DNA of 64,000 bases from an uncultured Bacteroides sp. (GTDB taxonomy: Bacteria; Bacillota; Clostridia; Lachnospirales; Lachnospiraceae). Shown here one piece after another: positions 1-8,372 of the stretch (positions are counted from its first letter, which is position 1; each line of letters opens with the position of its first letter). The stretch is taken from assembly GCA_945913015.1 (NCBI GenBank), contig CAMECH010000014.1, positions 1-64,000 of the forward strand, in the 5' to 3' direction. Made by a program: the position numbers and the translations under genes. A model generated the notes under the pieces. That model did not search any database, was not told where the DNA came from, and saw nothing but the letters and a program-made list of their open reading frames with translations.

Positions 1-1
1 G

Positions 2-2032
2 CCGTTGCAACAGCAGATTCAACAGGTGCCGCCGTTGCAACAGCAGATTCAACAGGTGCCGCCGTTGCAACAGCAGATTCAACAGATGCCGCCGTTACCG
101 CCACAGCCTGTACCGCAGATTAATCCTGCGGATTACGGACTGGGAAGCAATATCAATGGCAGCAGGGCGATAAACCACAAAAATGTAGAAAACAAAATCG
201 GTACATCAATGGGAATAATTGCATCAATTCTTGTTTTCATAAGTATTGTGCTTTTTGTGACACTGGTGTATTCATCACTGACAGACGTTATCAAGGTCAT
301 ATGCATATTTACATTCAGCTTTGCAGTGCTTGCAGCGGGAACGTTCATGATGCATAAGAAGATGAATGTATTTACAATGTCTGTTACAGGCTGCGGAATG
401 GGTTCGGTATTTTTGTCACTGTTTGTCACGCATGTTTATTTTGGCATGATTGATAAATTTGTGCTGTATCTGCTGATTATGCTGTGGGCAGGACTTGTAT
501 ATTTCTTCTTCTCAAAGAAGTCCTACGCATTTAAGGTTATAGGGCAGTCGGGAATCACGATTTCGGTGCTGTTTGGATGTTACTCACTGAATATGGCATA
601 TGCGGGAACAAAGGATTGGTGGAGCCAGTACATTTTCCTGTTTGCATTTTTCATAATTATATCAGTATTCTATCTTCTGGTAAAAAGAGAAAATACAGTG
701 CAAAAGGCAGCTCCGCTTGTGATTCTTGATTACATATCGGTGACAGCGCTTGCAGCGACAGGAATAAATAACACTTCCTCCGGTATTTTTACAATAGTGA
801 TTGTAACGGCGCTGTATATGTTTTTCCTGCTGTATGCGTACGTTTTTATGGCGGAGCAGAACAATCAGATACAGTCGCTTGGCAGCATTTATCTGGTTAT
901 GTCTGTATACACATGCATTATTATCTTCAATATGATGGAGGCACTTGATTTTGAACATGACGGCTGGGTAATGTTTGTACTGAGGGTTTCTGTGCTGGCA
1001 GCAGCATTTGTAGCCGAAATCATAAGAGGGTATAAGAAAGCGGATAATGACATTATTCATATTCTGATGACAGTAATATTATATATATTGTTACTTATGC
1101 GCACATCTGAATTTGAAATGCTGTACAGCTTTACCGGCGCCGGAATATACATACTGCCTATGCTGGCGGTGTCATATTTTTTCAAAGACAAAACAGCACT
1201 CAGGCTTTCGTATGCCACAATGTTTCTATTTGCGGTATCGAATGGGGAATACCTTATAATTAATGTGATATTGGCCATTCTGTCTATAATGGTATCATTT
1301 ATTATGTTGCTGTATGATGAAAAAATGTACACTGAAGGATTAAAATGCTGGTGGTATCTGGCATCGTTACTGCTTATTACCGTATATTTTTCACGTGTGG
1401 CAGACGGGCTTGAATTGCGCTTCTCATTAAACATGGCGTGGTCATATATTCTTGCCGCATCAATTAATGCAGTTGCACCTCACATAGGGCTTGCAAGAGA
1501 CTGGAGCGGACAAAATTACGGCAAAGAGCAGAAAATACTTTCCGTTACGGGTGTCCTGAATTTTATATTCATGATGATGGGACTTGGTTTCCTCGACAAT
1601 AACTATGACTGGTGGCTTGGAATGCTGATGTTAATAGTGGTTGCAGGCGTATACATTACCAACATCAGTGTTATGTATAAGAAATACAGGGAAAAAGCAT
1701 GGGCAGGAATTTACACAGGACTTAAGCTGAGTCTGTTTGTGTGGATCGCTTTAAGGGCATATTCGTTAAGCGGACCTTATGTAAGCATAGGATGGCTGGT
1801 ACTTGCGATAATACTTATTTTTGCGGGATTTAAATGGCAGTATACATATCTCAGACTGTACGGACTGTTCCTTTCAATGTTTGCGATAGTAAAACTGCTT
1901 GCATTCGATATAAGTTATGATACGGGCGTTGTAAGGGCATTAAGTTTTCTTATAAGCGGTATTCTGTGCTTTGTAATTAATCTGATTTATAATAAATTCA
2001 GTAAGATGGCAGAAGACGAAGCCGGAAAATAG
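2..2032 (+). CDS. Large multi-pass membrane protein, DUF2339-like, 5'-truncated by window edge
   Basis: The frame is open to the left edge, so the true start is probably outside the window; the first in-frame start-like codon is a TTG at 5. The visible ~676 residues begin with a Gln/Pro-rich low-complexity region (three copies of a ten-residue QQQIQQVPPL unit), a short polar linker, then from about residue 65 to the end an almost unbroken series of hydrophobic segments, perhaps 18-20 membrane spans. A Pro/Gln-rich N-terminus before many spans is the usual architecture of DUF2339 membrane proteins; that family call is from overall appearance, not a motif. Function unknown. It ends in a shared terminator facing the convergent cstA gene. 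Confidence 0.6.
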   Translation, partial: PLQQQIQQVPPLQQQIQQVPPLQQQIQQMPPLPPQPVPQINPADYGLGSNINGSRAINHKNVENKIGTSMGIIASILVFISIVLFVTLVYSSLTDVIKVICIFTFSFAVLAAGTFMMHKKMNVFTMSVTGCGMGSVFLSLFVTHVYFGMIDKFVLYLLIMLWAGLVYFFFSKKSYAFKVIGQSGITISVLFGCYSLNMAYAGTKDWWSQYIFLFAFFIIISVFYLLVKRENTVQKAAPLVILDYISVTALAATGINNTSSGIFTIVIVTALYMFFLLYAYVFMAEQNNQIQSLGSIYLVMSVYTCIIIFNMMEALDFEHDGWVMFVLRVSVLAAAFVAEIIRGYKKADNDIIHILMTVILYILLLMRTSEFEMLYSFTGAGIYILPMLAVSYFFKDKTALRLSYATMFLFAVSNGEYLIINVILAILSIMVSFIMLLYDEKMYTEGLKCWWYLASLLLITVYFSRVADGLELRFSLNMAWSYILAASINAVAPHIGLARDWSGQNYGKEQKILSVTGVLNFIFMMMGLGFLDNNYDWWLGMLMLIVVAGVYITNISVMYKKYREKAWAGIYTGLKLSLFVWIALRAYSLSGPYVSIGWLVLAIILIFAGFKWQYTYLRLYGLFLSMFAIVKLLAFDISYDTGVVRALSFLISGILCFVINLIYNKFSKMAEDEAGK
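5..94 (+). repeat. Three tandem 30-bp coding repeats
   Basis: A 30-bp unit starting TTGCAACAGCAGATTCAACA is repeated three times head to tail; the third copy differs near its end (ATGCCGCCG for GTGCCGCCG). It encodes the Gln/Pro decapeptide at the N-terminus of the membrane protein. The array may continue left of the window. Perfect in-frame repeats of this kind can expand or contract by slippage. Confidence 0.9.
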
Positions 2033-2083
2033 AAAAATGCGAAACTCATTTTTCAATAATGAAACATGGGTTTCGCATTTTTT
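2033..2083. terminator. Bidirectional intrinsic terminator
   Basis: Directly after the stop codon, AAAAATGCGAAACTCAT pairs with ATGGGTTTCGCATTTTTT around a short loop. The stem has an A-run on one side and a T-run on the other, so it can end both the membrane-protein transcript and the convergent cstA transcript. Confidence 0.85.
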
Positions 2084-2113
2084 AATACTTAAATACTTAA
2101 GTTAGCAGAATAA

Positions 2114-3805
2114 TTATGCCTCAGCCTTCTTAGAAGCAAAGAGCTTGCTAAAGCAGCTGAATGCAACCATAACACCAAGTACCATAAGAAGTATGGCAAT
2201 GATAAGCTGTAATCCGTCAACAAGGAAGACAAATCCGCCTGTTACAAAAAGCTTTGTGCAGATAGCAATTGTCTTCTGTATAAGAGCTGTAAATGTAACA
2301 ACAAGCATTGTGCACATAGGAATATACAATGTCCATCCTGTACGGCCCGTAGTCTTTAAGAATACTGACAATGCAATGAGAACAAGTGCGGCAAGAAGCT
2401 GGTTAGCTGAGCCGAAGAGTGCCCATACATTGTTGTATCCGCCGAGGCAGAGAAGGTAACCAAAGAACAGTGTAATAATAGTAGCGAAATATTTATTGGT
2501 GATGAACTTTCTCCATCCCTCCATCTTAGCAGGATCTGTTGTATCCTTATAGAAGAGCTCCTGGAAAGACATACGTCCGATTCTTGCTACAGAGTCAAGT
2601 GATGTAAGTGCGAGAGCAGATACACACATTGTCATGAATACTTTTGCAAATGATTCAGGAATTCCCATCTGTGCGAGGAAACCTGCAACACCTGCTGAGA
2701 AAATAGCAAATGGTGTTCCGGCAGGCTTGGTTCCGTTAACAGCAACAGCACCTACAACAACGAGGGCAACAACACCAAGAAGTGATTCAACAACCATAGC
2801 GCCATAGCCAACCATCGGCATATCCTTTTCGTTGCTGATTGTCTTTGAAGATGTTCCTGATGATACAAGGCTGTGGAAACCTGATACGGCACCGCAGGCA
2901 ATTGTTACAAACAGTGCAGGGAAAAGGTTACCTGTTCCGGCAACAGTAAATCCGTTGAAAGCATTAAGCTTCATATCAGGATGTGCAACAAGTACACCGA
3001 GAACAGCACCGATAATCATGCCAAGAAGCATAAATGTTGTCATATAGTCACGTGGCTGCATGAGTAACCACATAGGAAGAACTGATGCAAGGAAAATATA
3101 AGCCATTACTATGTATACCCATACCTGCTTTGTAGCATGGATTGGGAGCAACATACCGAGTGCAAACATAACTGCGATAAGGGCAATTGCAACGACAGCC
3201 TTTACCCATTCCTTCATGGTTCCGACTTTCTTCTGGATAAGACCGAAGATAACAGCACCAACGATGAAGAGCATTGAAATTGAAGCTGCACATGCATTGT
3301 CATAAGCTACAGTCTCTGTAATATTGGCAACACCTACGGAAGCAAATGTTCCTGCAACCATATCTGTAAAAGCTGCGATTACAAGAAGAGTAAACAGCCA
3401 GCAGAAAAGAAGGAAAAGCTTCTTGCCGGTCTTGCCGATATATTTCTCAATCAGCATACCCATTGACTTGCCTTCATTCTTAACAGAGGCATACAGTGCA
3501 CCAAAATCCTGTACCGCACCAAAGAAAAGACCGCCGATAAGAAGCCATAATAATACAGGCACCCATCCGAATACAGATGCAAGGATAGGTCCGGTTACAG
3601 GGCCTGCTCCGGCGATAGAAGAAAACTGGTGTGAAAATACTGTAAATTTTGATGAAGGGACATAATCCTGTCCGTCTTCGTGAGTGTAAGCAGGAGTCTT
3701 GGCTTTAGGATCCAATCCCCACTTGTTTGCCAGCCAGCGTCCGTAGAAAAGATATCCGCATGCAAGTACGACGATGGCAATTAAAATAATAACCAATCCG
3801 TTCAT
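2114..3805 (-). CDS. cstA: CstA-family carbon starvation transporter
   Basis: 563 residues, the length of the shorter Gram-positive members. N-terminal CstA landmarks are visible: GYLFYGRW near residue 20, the AGAGPVTGPILA block near residue 65, and FGAVQDFGALYASVKNEGKSMG near residue 100, followed by roughly 15 hydrophobic spans. CstA and BtsT proteins import peptides or pyruvate when nutrients run short; the substrate cannot be told here. A GGAGAGGAAG ribosome site precedes the ATG. The gene is preceded by a T-box leader with its own promoter, so expression should rise when a particular tRNA is uncharged. That favours import of an amino acid or peptide over pyruvate in this organism (inference). 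Confidence 0.93.
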   Translation of the reverse strand: MNGLVIILIAIVVLACGYLFYGRWLANKWGLDPKAKTPAYTHEDGQDYVPSSKFTVFSHQFSSIAGAGPVTGPILASVFGWVPVLLWLLIGGLFFGAVQDFGALYASVKNEGKSMGMLIEKYIGKTGKKLFLLFCWLFTLLVIAAFTDMVAGTFASVGVANITETVAYDNACAASISMLFIVGAVIFGLIQKKVGTMKEWVKAVVAIALIAVMFALGMLLPIHATKQVWVYIVMAYIFLASVLPMWLLMQPRDYMTTFMLLGMIIGAVLGVLVAHPDMKLNAFNGFTVAGTGNLFPALFVTIACGAVSGFHSLVSSGTSSKTISNEKDMPMVGYGAMVVESLLGVVALVVVGAVAVNGTKPAGTPFAIFSAGVAGFLAQMGIPESFAKVFMTMCVSALALTSLDSVARIGRMSFQELFYKDTTDPAKMEGWRKFITNKYFATIITLFFGYLLCLGGYNNVWALFGSANQLLAALVLIALSVFLKTTGRTGWTLYIPMCTMLVVTFTALIQKTIAICTKLFVTGGFVFLVDGLQLIIAILLMVLGVMVAFSCFSKLFASKKAEA

Positions 3806-3896
3806 AATAAAACTTCCTCTCCTTATTACATATGGTGGTTGGTATAGCCATATGCATAATTAATATGTATTGACAGAAAACATTATGTTGCCGGAA

Positions 3897-4211
3897 ATAA
3901 AAAAACTCCCGCCTTGCACAGTCATATAACTGTCAAAGACGAAAGTAACTTCCGCGATACCACTTTGTTTGCCGCATGATGCAGCCACTCAATCCTGTCA
4001 CCAATGTATTAAAGACATATATCAACAGGTTTCCATGTAACGGTGGAAAACCGGTGACGCCTACTGGATTAGGGAATAAGCAACTTTCAGCGCACTGCTC
4101 GCAGGGGATATCAGATGATTTTCATATTGCCTCACACCTTCCGGCAACTCTCTGAAAATGGGGAAATCAAATGACTTGTGCCTGTTCATGGCATTTAACA
4201 TTTTCTGTTCG
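3897..4211 (-). promoter_or_regulatory. T-box riboswitch leader of cstA
   Basis: Read on the minus strand, 3952-3966 is AAAGTGGTATCGCGG, a close match to the T-box antiterminator core that pairs with the tRNA acceptor end. It is followed by a terminator (3899-3946): CTTTCGTC pairs fully with GGCGGGAG, with an inner ACAGT/ACTGT helix, then seven T. Upstream there is a Stem I-like region: AGAGAG, then a TTGCC/GGCAA apical helix with a GGTGTGA distal loop (consensus GGUGNRA), and a GAGC kink-turn-like element. I could not assign the specifier codon, so the cognate amino acid is unknown. T-boxes read tRNA charging and permit readthrough when the tRNA is uncharged. Confidence 0.88.
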
Positions 4212-4217
4212 GTGTTT

Positions 4218-4246
4218 AATATAGCACTGTGATTATTAAATGTCAA
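4218..4246 (-). promoter_or_regulatory. Sigma-A promoter of the T-box/cstA transcript
   Basis: On the minus strand TTGACA (4241-4246) and TATATT (4218-4223) are separated by exactly 17 bp. This puts the transcript start near 4211, just upstream of the T-box Stem I. Confidence 0.85.
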
Positions 4247-4290
4247 TAAAATATTTTACACTTTTTTTTACTTATTTTTGATTATTTAGC

Positions 4291-4318
4291 TTGCAATCCG
4301 GACATATTGTGATAGAAT
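4291..4318 (+). promoter_or_regulatory. Probable sigma-A promoter of typA
   Basis: TTGCAA (4291-4296), 16-bp spacer, TAGAAT (4313-4318). It diverges from the cstA promoter and leaves a leader of about 85 nt before typA. Confidence 0.6.
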
Positions 4319-4377
4319 ATTACAGTTACGAATAGTATTTACTTCTATAATATGGAAGATATTGTAAAAATAAGTAT

Positions 4378-4403
4378 GACACTAAAGTGTCTGCGGAATG
4401 GAG
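4378..4403 (+). promoter_or_regulatory. TAAA-loop hairpin joined to the typA ribosome site
   Basis: GACAC-TAAA-GTGTC forms a 5-bp stem with a TAAA loop (4378-4391), followed at once by TGCGGAATGGAG, which contains the Shine-Dalgarno GGAG. The same arrangement with compensating stem changes occurs before the response regulator at 18632 and the spore-protein-like gene ending at 48833. Function unknown; it could protect the mRNA 5' region or present the ribosome site. Confidence 0.6.
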
Positions 4404-4409
4404 AATAAT

Positions 4410-6239
4410 ATGATAACAAAACGCGAGGATGTAAGGAATATTGCGATTATAGCCCACGTTGATCATGGTAAGACAACACTCGTAGACGAGCTTCTGAAAC
4501 AGAGCGGTACCTTCCGTGCCAATCAGGAAGTTGCGGAGCGTGTAATGGACTCTAACGATATTGAGCGTGAAAGAGGAATTACGATTTTATCAAAAAATAC
4601 AGCAATAAATTATAACGGAACAAAAATCAATATTATTGATACTCCGGGACATGCCGATTTCGGCGGAGAAGTTGAGCGTGTGCTCAAAATGGTTAATGGT
4701 GTTGTTCTGGTTGTGGATGCATATGAAGGCGTAATGCCACAGACAAAGTTTGTGCTTCAGAAGGCTTTGGAAATGGAGCTTTCCGTAATAGTATGTATTA
4801 ATAAGATTGACAGACCGGAAGCAAGACCACAGGAAGTAGTTGATGAAATCCTTGAGCTGTTTATTGACCTTGATGCCAATGACGACCAGCTTGACTGCCC
4901 GTTTGTATATGCGTCGGCAAAGTCAGGATATGCAATAGCAAATCTTGAGGATGAACGAAAAGACATGGTTCCGCTGTTTGAGACGATTATAAACAGTATT
5001 CCTGCACCGGAAGGCGATCCTGATGCAGATACACAGGTGCTTATAAGTACAATAGATTACAATGACTATGTAGGACGTATTGGTGTTGGAAAGGTTGACA
5101 ACGGCTCAATTAAGGTTAATCAGGAAGTAATGCTTGTAAATCATCATGACCCTGATTTCCGCAAGAGAGTAAAAATCAGCAAGCTGTATGAATTTGAAGG
5201 TCTGAATAAAGTTGAGGTCAGTGAGGCCGGAATTGGCTCAATCGTAGCGATATCGGGAATTCCTGACATAAGAATAGGTGATACAATATGTTCGGTTGAA
5301 AATCCGGTAGCAATACCATTCCAGAAGATTTCAGAACCGACACTGTCGATGGATTTCATGGTTAATGACAGCCCGCTTGCAGGACAGGAGGGTAAATATG
5401 TCACATCGAGACATATACGTGACAGACTGTTCCGTGAACTTAATACGGACGTAAGCCTTCGTGTTGAGGAAAATGAAGGCATGGATTCATTTAAAGTATC
5501 AGGACGCGGTGAACTTCATCTTTCAGTGCTTATTGAAAATATGAGACGTGAAGGATTTGAGTTTGCTGTAAGTAAGGCTGAGGTTCTCTATCATTATGAT
5601 GACAGAGGGAAAAAGCTTGAACCGATTGAACTTGCCTATGTAGATGTTCCGGAAGAATTTTCGGGAAGCGTTATACAGAAGTTAAGCCAGCGAAAGGGCG
5701 AGCTTCTCGGTATGACACCTATCAACGGCGGATATACAAGACTTCAGTTTTCCATACCGTCAAGAGGCCTCATTGGATACCGCGGAGAATTTATGACCGA
5801 CACGAAGGGCAATGGTATTTTGAATACTTCATTTGAAGGTTATGAAGAGTATAAGGGAGATATCCAATATAGAAAGCAGGGCTCACTTATTGCGTTTGAG
5901 TCAGGCGAGGCAATCACATACGGTCTTTTCAATGCCCAGGAAAGAGGACAGTTGTTTATCGGGCCGGGTGAAAAGGTATATGCAGGTATGATAGTTGGCG
6001 AAAATCCGCGCTCAGAGGATATTGAAGTAAATGTATGTAAGACAAAGCATCTTACAAATACACGTTCTTCAAGCTCGGATGAAGCACTCCGCCTTGTGCC
6101 TCCTAAGATTTTAAGTCTTGAACAGGCGCTTGATTATATAGACACAGACGAACTTCTTGAGGTAACGCCGAAGTCATTGAGAATTCGTAAGAAAATACTT
6201 GACTCAACACTGCGTTACAGAGCTAACCGCAATAAATAA
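4410..6239 (+). CDS. typA: Translational GTPase TypA/BipA
   Basis: 609 residues from the second ATG, which has GGAG at the right distance and gives the family N-terminus ([23 protein letters not shown]); an ATG at 4398 is in frame but has no ribosome site of its own. G-domain motifs: AHVDHGKT (P-loop), RERGITI (switch I), [12 protein letters not shown] (G3), NKID (G4), ASAKSG (G5). Elongation-factor-like domains II, III and V follow, then the BipA-specific C-terminal domain ending in a basic [19 protein letters not shown] tail. BipA binds the ribosome A-site region and helps 50S assembly and growth under stress, especially cold. Single gene with its own promoter. Confidence 0.97.
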   Translation: MITKREDVRNIAIIAHVDHGKTTLVDELLKQSGTFRANQEVAERVMDSNDIERERGITILSKNTAINYNGTKINIIDTPGHADFGGEVERVLKMVNGVVLVVDAYEGVMPQTKFVLQKALEMELSVIVCINKIDRPEARPQEVVDEILELFIDLDANDDQLDCPFVYASAKSGYAIANLEDERKDMVPLFETIINSIPAPEGDPDADTQVLISTIDYNDYVGRIGVGKVDNGSIKVNQEVMLVNHHDPDFRKRVKISKLYEFEGLNKVEVSEAGIGSIVAISGIPDIRIGDTICSVENPVAIPFQKISEPTLSMDFMVNDSPLAGQEGKYVTSRHIRDRLFRELNTDVSLRVEENEGMDSFKVSGRGELHLSVLIENMRREGFEFAVSKAEVLYHYDDRGKKLEPIELAYVDVPEEFSGSVIQKLSQRKGELLGMTPINGGYTRLQFSIPSRGLIGYRGEFMTDTKGNGILNTSFEGYEEYKGDIQYRKQGSLIAFESGEAITYGLFNAQERGQLFIGPGEKVYAGMIVGENPRSEDIEVNVCKTKHLTNTRSSSSDEALRLVPPKILSLEQALDYIDTDELLEVTPKSLRIRKKILDSTLRYRANRNK

Positions 6240-6292
6240 AAATAAATTTTAGCGCTTAAATATGAAATTTTACTTTTTTAGACAAATTTCAC

Positions 6293-6320
6293 TTGTGAAA
6301 CTTTTGTGAAATGGTACAAT
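6293..6320 (+). promoter_or_regulatory. Possible promoter of the SSB-like gene
   Basis: TTGTGA (6293-6298), 16-bp spacer, TACAAT (6315-6320). The -35 lies within a small inverted repeat, TTTCAC-TT-GTGAAA (6287-6300), and GTGAAA recurs just downstream, so the region could also bind a regulator. The ~130-nt leader that follows has a weak hairpin (ATATGC/GCATAT around 6395-6415) of unknown role. Confidence 0.45.
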
Positions 6321-6450
6321 AAATACGTAAATTAGTATAAAATAGCATATAAGGTCGATGGAAACCAATGGACAAAACGGGTACTATTGGAATATGCTTA
6401 TTAAGCGCGCATATAGTAGAACGTAACAGGAACGAAGGGAGAAATACAAA

Positions 6451-7095
6451 ATGGTAGACAAGGTAATAGAAAATAATAAAGTATGCATTGTGGGTAAAAT
6501 CGTATCTGAATTTGAGTACAGCCACGAGGTCTTTGGGGAAGGGTTCTATATTGTAAATGTTTCGGTGAACAGACTCAGCAATATGGCAGACGTAATACCT
6601 CTTATGATTTCAGAAAGACTCATTGATGTTACCAAAGATTACAGGGGCTCAATGATTGAGGCTATCGGACAGTTCAGATCATATAACAGGCATGAAGGTG
6701 TTAAAAACAGACTTATGCTTTCTATATTTGTAAGAGAGTTTCAGTTTGTTGATGAGGAGCCGGAGGAACAGAATAAATCAAATCAGATTTATCTGGACTG
6801 TTATATCTGCAAGGCTCCTGTATATAGGAAGACTCCGCTTGGAAGAGAAATTGCGGATGTCCTCGTAGCAGTTAACAGGCCTTATGGAAAGTCGGATTAT
6901 ATCCCATGTATCGCATGGGGACGCAATGCCAGATATGCAGCTACGCTTGAGGTAGGCTCACATCTTATTATTTGGGGCAGAGTACAAAGCCGTGAATATG
7001 CTAAGAAGATTAGCGAAGATGAAGTTGAGAAGCGTGTGGCATATGAGGTATCAATCAGTAAGATTGAAGTAGTTGACAAGGAAGAGATTCAATAA
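6451..7095 (+). CDS. SSB-like protein with two OB-fold-sized halves
   Basis: 214 residues. The C-terminal half (from about residue 110) looks like an SSB OB fold: a P-L-G-x-E-I-A-D-V-L-V-A-V-N-R strand region, then Y-I-P-C-I-A-W-G-R-N-A and G-S-H-L-I-I-W-G-R-V-Q-S-R, matching the usual W-G-x-x-A and G-R-L-x-x-R pattern. The N-terminal half has a similar run (VGKIVSEFEYSHE...FYIVNVSVNR...LIDVTKDYRGSMIEAIGQFRSYN) and may be a second, degenerate OB fold. It lacks the acidic tail ending in DIPF of canonical SSB, so it is probably an accessory single-strand-binding protein and not the replicative one. Ribosome site GAAGGGAG. Transcribed alone, with a terminator after it. Confidence 0.75.
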   Translation: MVDKVIENNKVCIVGKIVSEFEYSHEVFGEGFYIVNVSVNRLSNMADVIPLMISERLIDVTKDYRGSMIEAIGQFRSYNRHEGVKNRLMLSIFVREFQFVDEEPEEQNKSNQIYLDCYICKAPVYRKTPLGREIADVLVAVNRPYGKSDYIPCIAWGRNARYAATLEVGSHLIIWGRVQSREYAKKISEDEVEKRVAYEVSISKIEVVDKEEIQ

Positions 7096-7101
7096 TGCAT
7101 T

Positions 7102-7137
7102 AAAGTCCGGAAAAACAACCTGTTCTTCCGGACTTTT
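7102..7137 (+). terminator. Intrinsic terminator after the SSB-like gene
   Basis: AAAGTCCGGAA pairs with TTCCGGACTTTT around a 13-nt loop. It isolates the gene from the lysine riboswitch unit downstream. Confidence 0.85.
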
Positions 7138-7157
7138 CCGGTAATATAAACGATATG

Positions 7158-7186
7158 TTGACATATGAATATCATGATGATATAGT
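7158..7186 (+). promoter_or_regulatory. Sigma-A promoter of the lysine riboswitch/dapAB operon
   Basis: TTGACA (7158-7163), 17-bp spacer, TATAGT (7181-7186). The start would fall near 7193, at the beginning of the aptamer. Confidence 0.85.
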
Positions 7187-7193
7187 TAAACTA

Positions 7194-7437
7194 ATTAAAA
7201 GTAGAGGTGCGTTATTCATAAGTAGGGTGGTGGATGTAACAGATACATAAGAAGCCATTTGAAAGGGGATGACGCCGAAGTGGAAGGAATGCTGGTTCTG
7301 ACTGCTGGGGGCATGATTAACAGTTATGTCACTGTCACCTTTTAGAATTTGCGATTGCAGTTCTTGGGGTGGAGGGCTACTTAAAGAAAGAACTTTGTCG
7401 AAGTTCTCTTTTTGCAGCCCTGAAGGGCTTTTTTTTA
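7194..7437 (+). promoter_or_regulatory. Lysine riboswitch (L box) with transcription terminator
   Basis: Conserved aptamer blocks are present in order: AGAGGTGCG (7203-7211), GGGGATGACGCCGAAG (7265-7280), GGTTCTGACTGCTGGGG (7294-7310) and GTCACTGTCACC (7328-7339). The expression platform follows: AGCCC-TGA-AGGGCT with a T-run (7416-7436) is the terminator. An upstream AGGGCT (7373-7378) can pair with the same AGCCCT, enclosing a perfect AGAACTT/AAGTTCT hairpin (7389-7407), as the antiterminator. Lysine binding should favour termination and lower dapA-dapB expression. Confidence 0.95.
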
Positions 7438-7467
7438 CGCATAAGTACAAAGAAAGGAAAAGAGAGT

Positions 7468-8355
7468 ATGGCAGTATTTGAAGGCGCAGGCGTTGCAATG
7501 GTTACGCCGATGAAGGCAAATGGTGAGATTAATTATGACAGGATGGCAGAGTTTATTGATTTTCAGATAGAGAATCATACTGATGCAATCATTGTATGCG
7601 GTACAACAGGTGAAGCTTCTACACTGAGTGAGAAAGAGCATCTGGATGCGATTGAATTTACAGTTTCACATGTTAATAAAAGAATTCCTGTAATTGCAGG
7701 AACAGGTTCAAACTGTACTGAGTCAGCAGTATTTTTATCAAGGGAAGCACAGAGCGTAGGGGTTGACGGACTTCTCGTTGTAACACCTTATTACAATAAG
7801 GCAACACAGAAAGGCCTTATTTCACATTATACTTCAATTGCAAAGGCAGTTGATCTTCCTATTATTATGTATAATGTACCTAGCAGAACAGGCTGCAATA
7901 TTCTTCCTCAGACAGCGGTCACACTTGCAAAGGAAGTTGAAAATATTGTCGGCATCAAAGAGGCAACAGGTAATATTTCGCAGGCTGCAAAGCTTATGGC
8001 ACTTGCAGACGGCTGCATTGATATGTATTCAGGCAATGATGACCAGATTGTACCAATTCTTTCACTTGGAGGAAAAGGTGTAATTTCGGTACTTTCCAAT
8101 GTTGCGCCAAAGCAGACTCATGATATTGTTGCAGAATACATGGCGGGAAATGTAGACAAGAGCAGAAAGCTTCAGTTAGAGGCAATTGAGCTCATTGATG
8201 CACTTTTCTGCGAGGTCAATCCAATTCCTGTTAAGCATGCACTTAACCTTATGGGAATTGACGTAGGACCACTGAGAATGCCGCTTTCACCGATGGAGGA
8301 GAAGAATCTTGAAACTTTAAAGACAGCTCTTAAGAATTATGGATTACTTAAGTAA
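7468..8355 (+). CDS. dapA: 4-hydroxy-tetrahydrodipicolinate synthase
   Basis: 295 residues, normal length. It condenses pyruvate with aspartate semialdehyde, the first committed step to diaminopimelate and lysine. Visible residues: T46-T47 in CGTTGE, Y108-Y109 in TPYYN, Y135 in MYNVPSRTG, and the Schiff-base Lys164 in VGIKEATGN. The ATG at 7468 follows AAGGAAAAGAG and lies just past the riboswitch terminator; the same frame is open further upstream to 7369, but that part lies in the riboswitch and is not coding. First gene of the lysine-regulated dapA-dapB operon. Confidence 0.97.
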   Translation: MAVFEGAGVAMVTPMKANGEINYDRMAEFIDFQIENHTDAIIVCGTTGEASTLSEKEHLDAIEFTVSHVNKRIPVIAGTGSNCTESAVFLSREAQSVGVDGLLVVTPYYNKATQKGLISHYTSIAKAVDLPIIMYNVPSRTGCNILPQTAVTLAKEVENIVGIKEATGNISQAAKLMALADGCIDMYSGNDDQIVPILSLGGKGVISVLSNVAPKQTHDIVAEYMAGNVDKSRKLQLEAIELIDALFCEVNPIPVKHALNLMGIDVGPLRMPLSPMEEKNLETLKTALKNYGLLK

Positions 8356-8372
8356 ATGTCATGGAGGGAAAT

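Noticed and set aside
4061-4246. 61-codon minus-strand ORF upstream of cstA
   Set aside because: It lies wholly within the T-box leader and its promoter; its start precedes the transcript start.
7369-7467. N-terminal extension of dapA
   Set aside because: The bases form the riboswitch terminator and antiterminator; the true start with a ribosome site and the family N-terminus is at 7468.
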